A stretch of 64,000 nt of DNA. It comes from CAIYXB01 sp038146805. GTDB lineage: Bacteria > Cyanobacteriota > Vampirovibrionia > LMEP-6097. Positions 61,308 through 64,000 of the stretch are shown piece by piece. Location of the stretch: contig JAYQSH010000003.1 of NCBI GenBank assembly GCA_038146805.1, forward strand, positions 124,001 through 188,000, read 5' to 3'. The translations under genes were made by a program, and so were the position numbers. Below the pieces are notes generated by a model, which saw only the letters and a program-made list of their open reading frames with translations, was not told the origin of the DNA and did no database searches. Each line of letters opens with the position of its first letter. Positions within the stretch are counted from its first letter, which is position 1.

Positions 61308-63071
61308 TCAGAACTCTTTGAAACTCTCTAGGTAACTAGCATAGAAGGAGTTTCTCTCCAGTAGTTCTTGATGAGAACCATTCTCAACTATAGTCCCGCC
61401 ATCAAGAAATAAAATTTCATCACAATTTCTTATTGTTTGTAAGCGGTGAGCAATTATTATCGCAGTTTTATTATGTAGATAACGGTCAAGAAAATTTTGC
61501 AGAGTTTTTTCTGTTTTGAGGTCTATTTTAGCCGTTGCTTCATCCAAAATGACAAATTTTGGCCTTGTAATTAATGCTCGAGCAAAATTTATCACTTGAG
61601 CCTCGCCCGAACTAATATTACTAGCTCGTTCACTTAAAACCATATCAAGATCTAAATCAATTAAATCGAGTAATGGCTCTACAAATTGCCAATCAAGATC
61701 ATATTCAGGACGATTGAGGGCAATGTTTTCTTTAAGAGTACCAGCAAAAATATAAGTATCTTGATGAATGACAGCAATTTCATTACGTAAAAATTCTTTT
61801 GTGTATGTTTTTATATCTTTGTCATAAAACAAAAGTTCTCCTTGGTCAATTTCATAGAGGCGAGTAAGCAATTTTACGATAGTACTTTTTCCAGAACCGG
61901 TTCTACCACAAATTGCATATTTTTTTCCTTGATAAAAATCAAAAGAGAAATCACCTAAAACCCAATTTGAGTCTTTAAGTTGCAAGCAGTCATTTGTTAA
62001 ATCTGAAGCTCGCTTATATTTAAAGAAAATATTTTTTGCTTGAAAAACTTTTTCTTCTTTTGCATCATAAGATTTTTTTTGTCCAGAATCTTGTTCGCTA
62101 GTTTCAGAAAATAACTGATCGACTCTTTCAGCAGAAGTGAATGCTGACTGGATTATAGTAAACCTATCAGAAAGATTGCGAATAGGTTCAAATAAAGATT
62201 GAGTGTACTGCAAAAAAGCAAGCACGATTCCAATAGTAACAAAATCATTTTTTAAAATGAATGAGCTCACATAAATCATTAACAACAAAGACAAAATAGA
62301 AATAAGCTCAATTAGCGCTGATAACTGAGAGTCAGCTTTTATGCTGATATCGTTAGCTTTAAAATATTCTTTGTTACTTTTAGCAAATTTTTGCATGCTT
62401 TTTTGGGCACTATTAAGAGCATGAACAACATTAATACCAACAACATTTTGTTGTAAAAAAGAATTTAGTTCAGAAAGTTTTTTTCTGGCTTTTAAGTTTG
62501 CAGTTCTGAACATTGTTTGATAATGAATCGACAAAACATAAATCGGAATCAAAAATATAGATACAGCTAAGCTTAAGCGCCAATCAAGAAAAAACATAAA
62601 AACCAAAATGGCAAGAATGTTGAAAAAATCCATCATTACCAAAATCAAACCACCCGCAAAACTTTCAGAGAGTTGCTCGACATCACTTATAATTCTTGAT
62701 ACGTTTCTACCAACTGGAGTTTTATCAAAATAGGTCATAGGAAGGCTTAACAAATGTGCAAATAGTGATTGCCTTAAGTCAGCAATTGCGAATTGCCCTA
62801 CTTGATTAATAAACCAAAACTGAAATACTTGAGCAACAAAATTAAAAGCAACAGCTAAAGCTAAAAGACCCACAAAAAAATAAAGACGTTGTAGATCAAA
62901 ATCTTTTAAAGATGAGTCAATGGCTTTTTGTAAAATCAAAGGCTGTACAGCATAGCTTACCGAGACGATAGGCAAGAGCACTAAAGCAAAAATGATTTTC
63001 AAATATTGCTTTTTGAAGTAAGGCAATAAAAGTTTTATAAGTTGTAGATTTGACTTAACTACTTGCATCAC
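61308..63071 (-). CDS. ABC exporter half-transporter, subunit B (catalytic Walker B, degenerate signature)
   Basis: A 587-residue half-transporter: six-helix exporter domain (about 1-310), then the ATPase domain. Walker A is CGRTGSGKST, and Walker B is PKFVILDEATAKID with the catalytic Glu. The signature motif reads ISSGEAQ instead of LSGGQ. It overlaps the partner gene upstream by 17 nt. With the partner it should form a heterodimer with one consensus and one degenerate ATP site, like the LmrCD/BmrCD/TM287-288 type. The substrate (drug, lipid or peptide) cannot be told. Confidence 0.88.
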   Translation of the reverse strand: MMQVVKSNLQLIKLLLPYFKKQYLKIIFALVLLPIVSVSYAVQPLILQKAIDSSLKDFDLQRLYFFVGLLALAVAFNFVAQVFQFWFINQVGQFAIADLRQSLFAHLLSLPMTYFDKTPVGRNVSRIISDVEQLSESFAGGLILVMMDFFNILAILVFMFFLDWRLSLAVSIFLIPIYVLSIHYQTMFRTANLKARKKLSELNSFLQQNVVGINVVHALNSAQKSMQKFAKSNKEYFKANDISIKADSQLSALIELISILSLLLMIYVSSFILKNDFVTIGIVLAFLQYTQSLFEPIRNLSDRFTIIQSAFTSAERVDQLFSETSEQDSGQKKSYDAKEEKVFQAKNIFFKYKRASDLTNDCLQLKDSNWVLGDFSFDFYQGKKYAICGRTGSGKSTIVKLLTRLYEIDQGELLFYDKDIKTYTKEFLRNEIAVIHQDTYIFAGTLKENIALNRPEYDLDWQFVEPLLDLIDLDLDMVLSERASNISSGEAQVINFARALITRPKFVILDEATAKIDLKTEKTLQNFLDRYLHNKTAIIIAHRLQTIRNCDEILFLDGGTIVENGSHQELLERNSFYASYLESFKEF

Positions 63072-64000
63072 TTTCCTTTTTTGAATTTTCTAAAAGATCA
63101 TTAAAAAGTTTTGACTTCGCTTTGAGTTCATGAAAACTTCCTGCTGCAGAAATTTTAAAAGCATCCATAACAAAAACACGATCTGTAAGTTCAGTGATTT
63201 CAACTTTATGAGTTATAAAAATTGTAGTTTTGTTTTGACGTAAGTCTAAAATGTTTTTTAGTATTTTTTTTGCACTAATATTATCAAGGCTACTAAAAGC
63301 ATCATCTAATATCAAAACTTCAGGATCCAAAGCAAGAGCTCTCGCAATTGCAACCCTTTGTTTTTGTCCACCAGAAAGAGTTATACCTTTTTCACCAACA
63401 ACCGTGTCATAGCCTTTGGCAAAATCTAAAATCTCCTCATGCAAATCTACTAATTTTGCCAAAGTGATTACTTCTGCTTCACTGAGTTCTTTTGCGTAAG
63501 AAATATTTTCTTTGATTGAAGTTGAAAACAAAAAAGTTTCTTGTGGTACTAGGTTAAATATTTTTCTTAGAGAACTAAGTTTGATTTGTTTCAAACAAAT
63601 ACCGTCTAACAAAACAGCTTGATTCTCAAGCTCAAAAAGTCGAAGCAATTGATTTGCCAAAAAAGATTTACCAGAAGCAATTTTACCAACAATAGAAATT
63701 GTTTCTCCTTTTTTTATCTCTTGATTTAAATTTTTGAAAACAATTTTTTCCAGAAAATCATTTTTACTAATCGCATCCACAGCATCGCAAATAACAGCTT
63801 GTCTTTTTAAAACACTGTCAATTCTTTTTTTGCTAACTTGTGCTCTATATAAAACTGTAATAAGCCAACCAAATGACGCAACAGGCCAAATCAAACGTTG
63901 CATCAATAGAGCATAAGCCGCGAAATCACCCGCACTAAAACTCAATTCTAGAACAGCTTTCCCTCCAAAAAATAACAATAGGACTAAACCTAAAGAAGCA
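63055..64000 (-). CDS. ABC exporter half-transporter, subunit A (partial, runs off the window)
   Basis: The frame is open to the right edge, so the N-terminal membrane part is missing. Visible are the end of the exporter domain and the full ATPase domain: Walker A GKIASGKS, canonical signature LSGGQKQR, Walker B PEVLILDDAFSSLDN. The usual catalytic Glu after Walker B is Asp. Together with subunit B's poor signature, this places both defects in the same composite ATP site. Translation of subunit B is coupled by overlap. Confidence 0.88.
   Translation of the reverse strand, partial: ASLGLVLLLFFGGKAVLELSFSAGDFAAYALLMQRLIWPVASFGWLITVLYRAQVSKKRIDSVLKRQAVICDAVDAISKNDFLEKIVFKNLNQEIKKGETISIVGKIASGKSFLANQLLRLFELENQAVLLDGICLKQIKLSSLRKIFNLVPQETFLFSTSIKENISYAKELSEAEVITLAKLVDLHEEILDFAKGYDTVVGEKGITLSGGQKQRVAIARALALDPEVLILDDAFSSLDNISAKKILKNILDLRQNKTTIFITHKVEITELTDRVFVMDAFKISAAGSFHELKAKSKLFNDLLENSKKESDASS

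Overview
The window is AT-rich (roughly one third G+C by eye), uses the standard code, and comes from a diderm bacterium that respires oxygen. It encodes an Omp85/BamA-type outer-membrane assembly protein, an MlaE-type lipid permease, complex I subunits (NuoB, NuoC), a cytochrome bc-type complex and a cbb3 oxidase. It also has a cyanobacterial-style ClpC and an FtsH, but no photosynthesis gene. My best inference is a non-photosynthetic relative of Cyanobacteria (Vampirovibrionia/Melainabacteria, perhaps the Caenarcaniphilales side). This rests on family flavour only and was not tested.

Layout. 1-5.3 kb: the end of a type IV secretion (T4SS) cluster, with a pilin tail, a VirB3/VirB4-like ATPase split by a frameshift at a T9 run, a VirB8-like protein, a VirB6/TrbL-like membrane protein and an unexpected histidine-kinase-like ATPase. 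5.3-12.6 kb: cmk, leuA, the BamA homologue, a winged-helix protein, two small orphan proteins and nuoBC. 12.6-25.9 kb: polA, a DUF151 nuclease, trpE, secA, a frameshifted FliA/WhiG-type sigma factor, mlaE, acs and glyA. 26-31.6 kb: an accessory stretch with a coiled-coil orphan, two small secreted proteins, a cupin, a complete but decayed ISL3-family insertion sequence with target duplication, tRNA-Asp and an exported protein. 31.6-43.1 kb: dusB, holB, an orphan, a PurD homologue with a ruined active site, a very large MFS-like/spermidine-synthase/TPR fusion, clpC and a LuxR-type regulator with a pseudo-receiver. 43.5-53 kb: ftsH, alaS (frameshifted near its start), hemN, an orphan, murA and hemE. 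53-61.2 kb: one continuous respiratory operon on the minus strand. 61.3-64 kb: a heterodimeric ABC exporter that runs off the edge.

The respiratory operon is the most interesting part. In transcription order it encodes CcoN, CcoO fused to a cytochrome c, a CcoS-like protein, a CcoP-anchor-like peptide, a diheme cytochrome c, a Rieske protein, a cytochrome b, two small membrane proteins, a second cytochrome b fused to a 2x[4Fe-4S] ferredoxin, an MvhD/FlpD-family electron-transfer protein and a 40-residue membrane peptide. The first cytochrome b keeps the first histidine of each heme-ligand pair (H106, H257) but has lost both second ones (K120 and Y271/F272). The ferredoxin-fused cytochrome b keeps all four (H88, H102, H189, H203). 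This suggests a two-cytochrome-b complex with an MvhD/ferredoxin branch feeding, or fed by, the quinone pool, possibly in a supercomplex with the cbb3 oxidase. hemE just downstream and hemN nearby could supply the heme.

Other recurrent themes are: a 31-34 bp repeat family in three intergenic regions (tandem, single, and as a 107-bp inverted pair); many -10 boxes only 7-12 nt from the start codon, implying leaderless mRNAs; and several indels that break reading frames (virB4, sigma factor, alaS, transposase), some of which may be sequencing or assembly errors.
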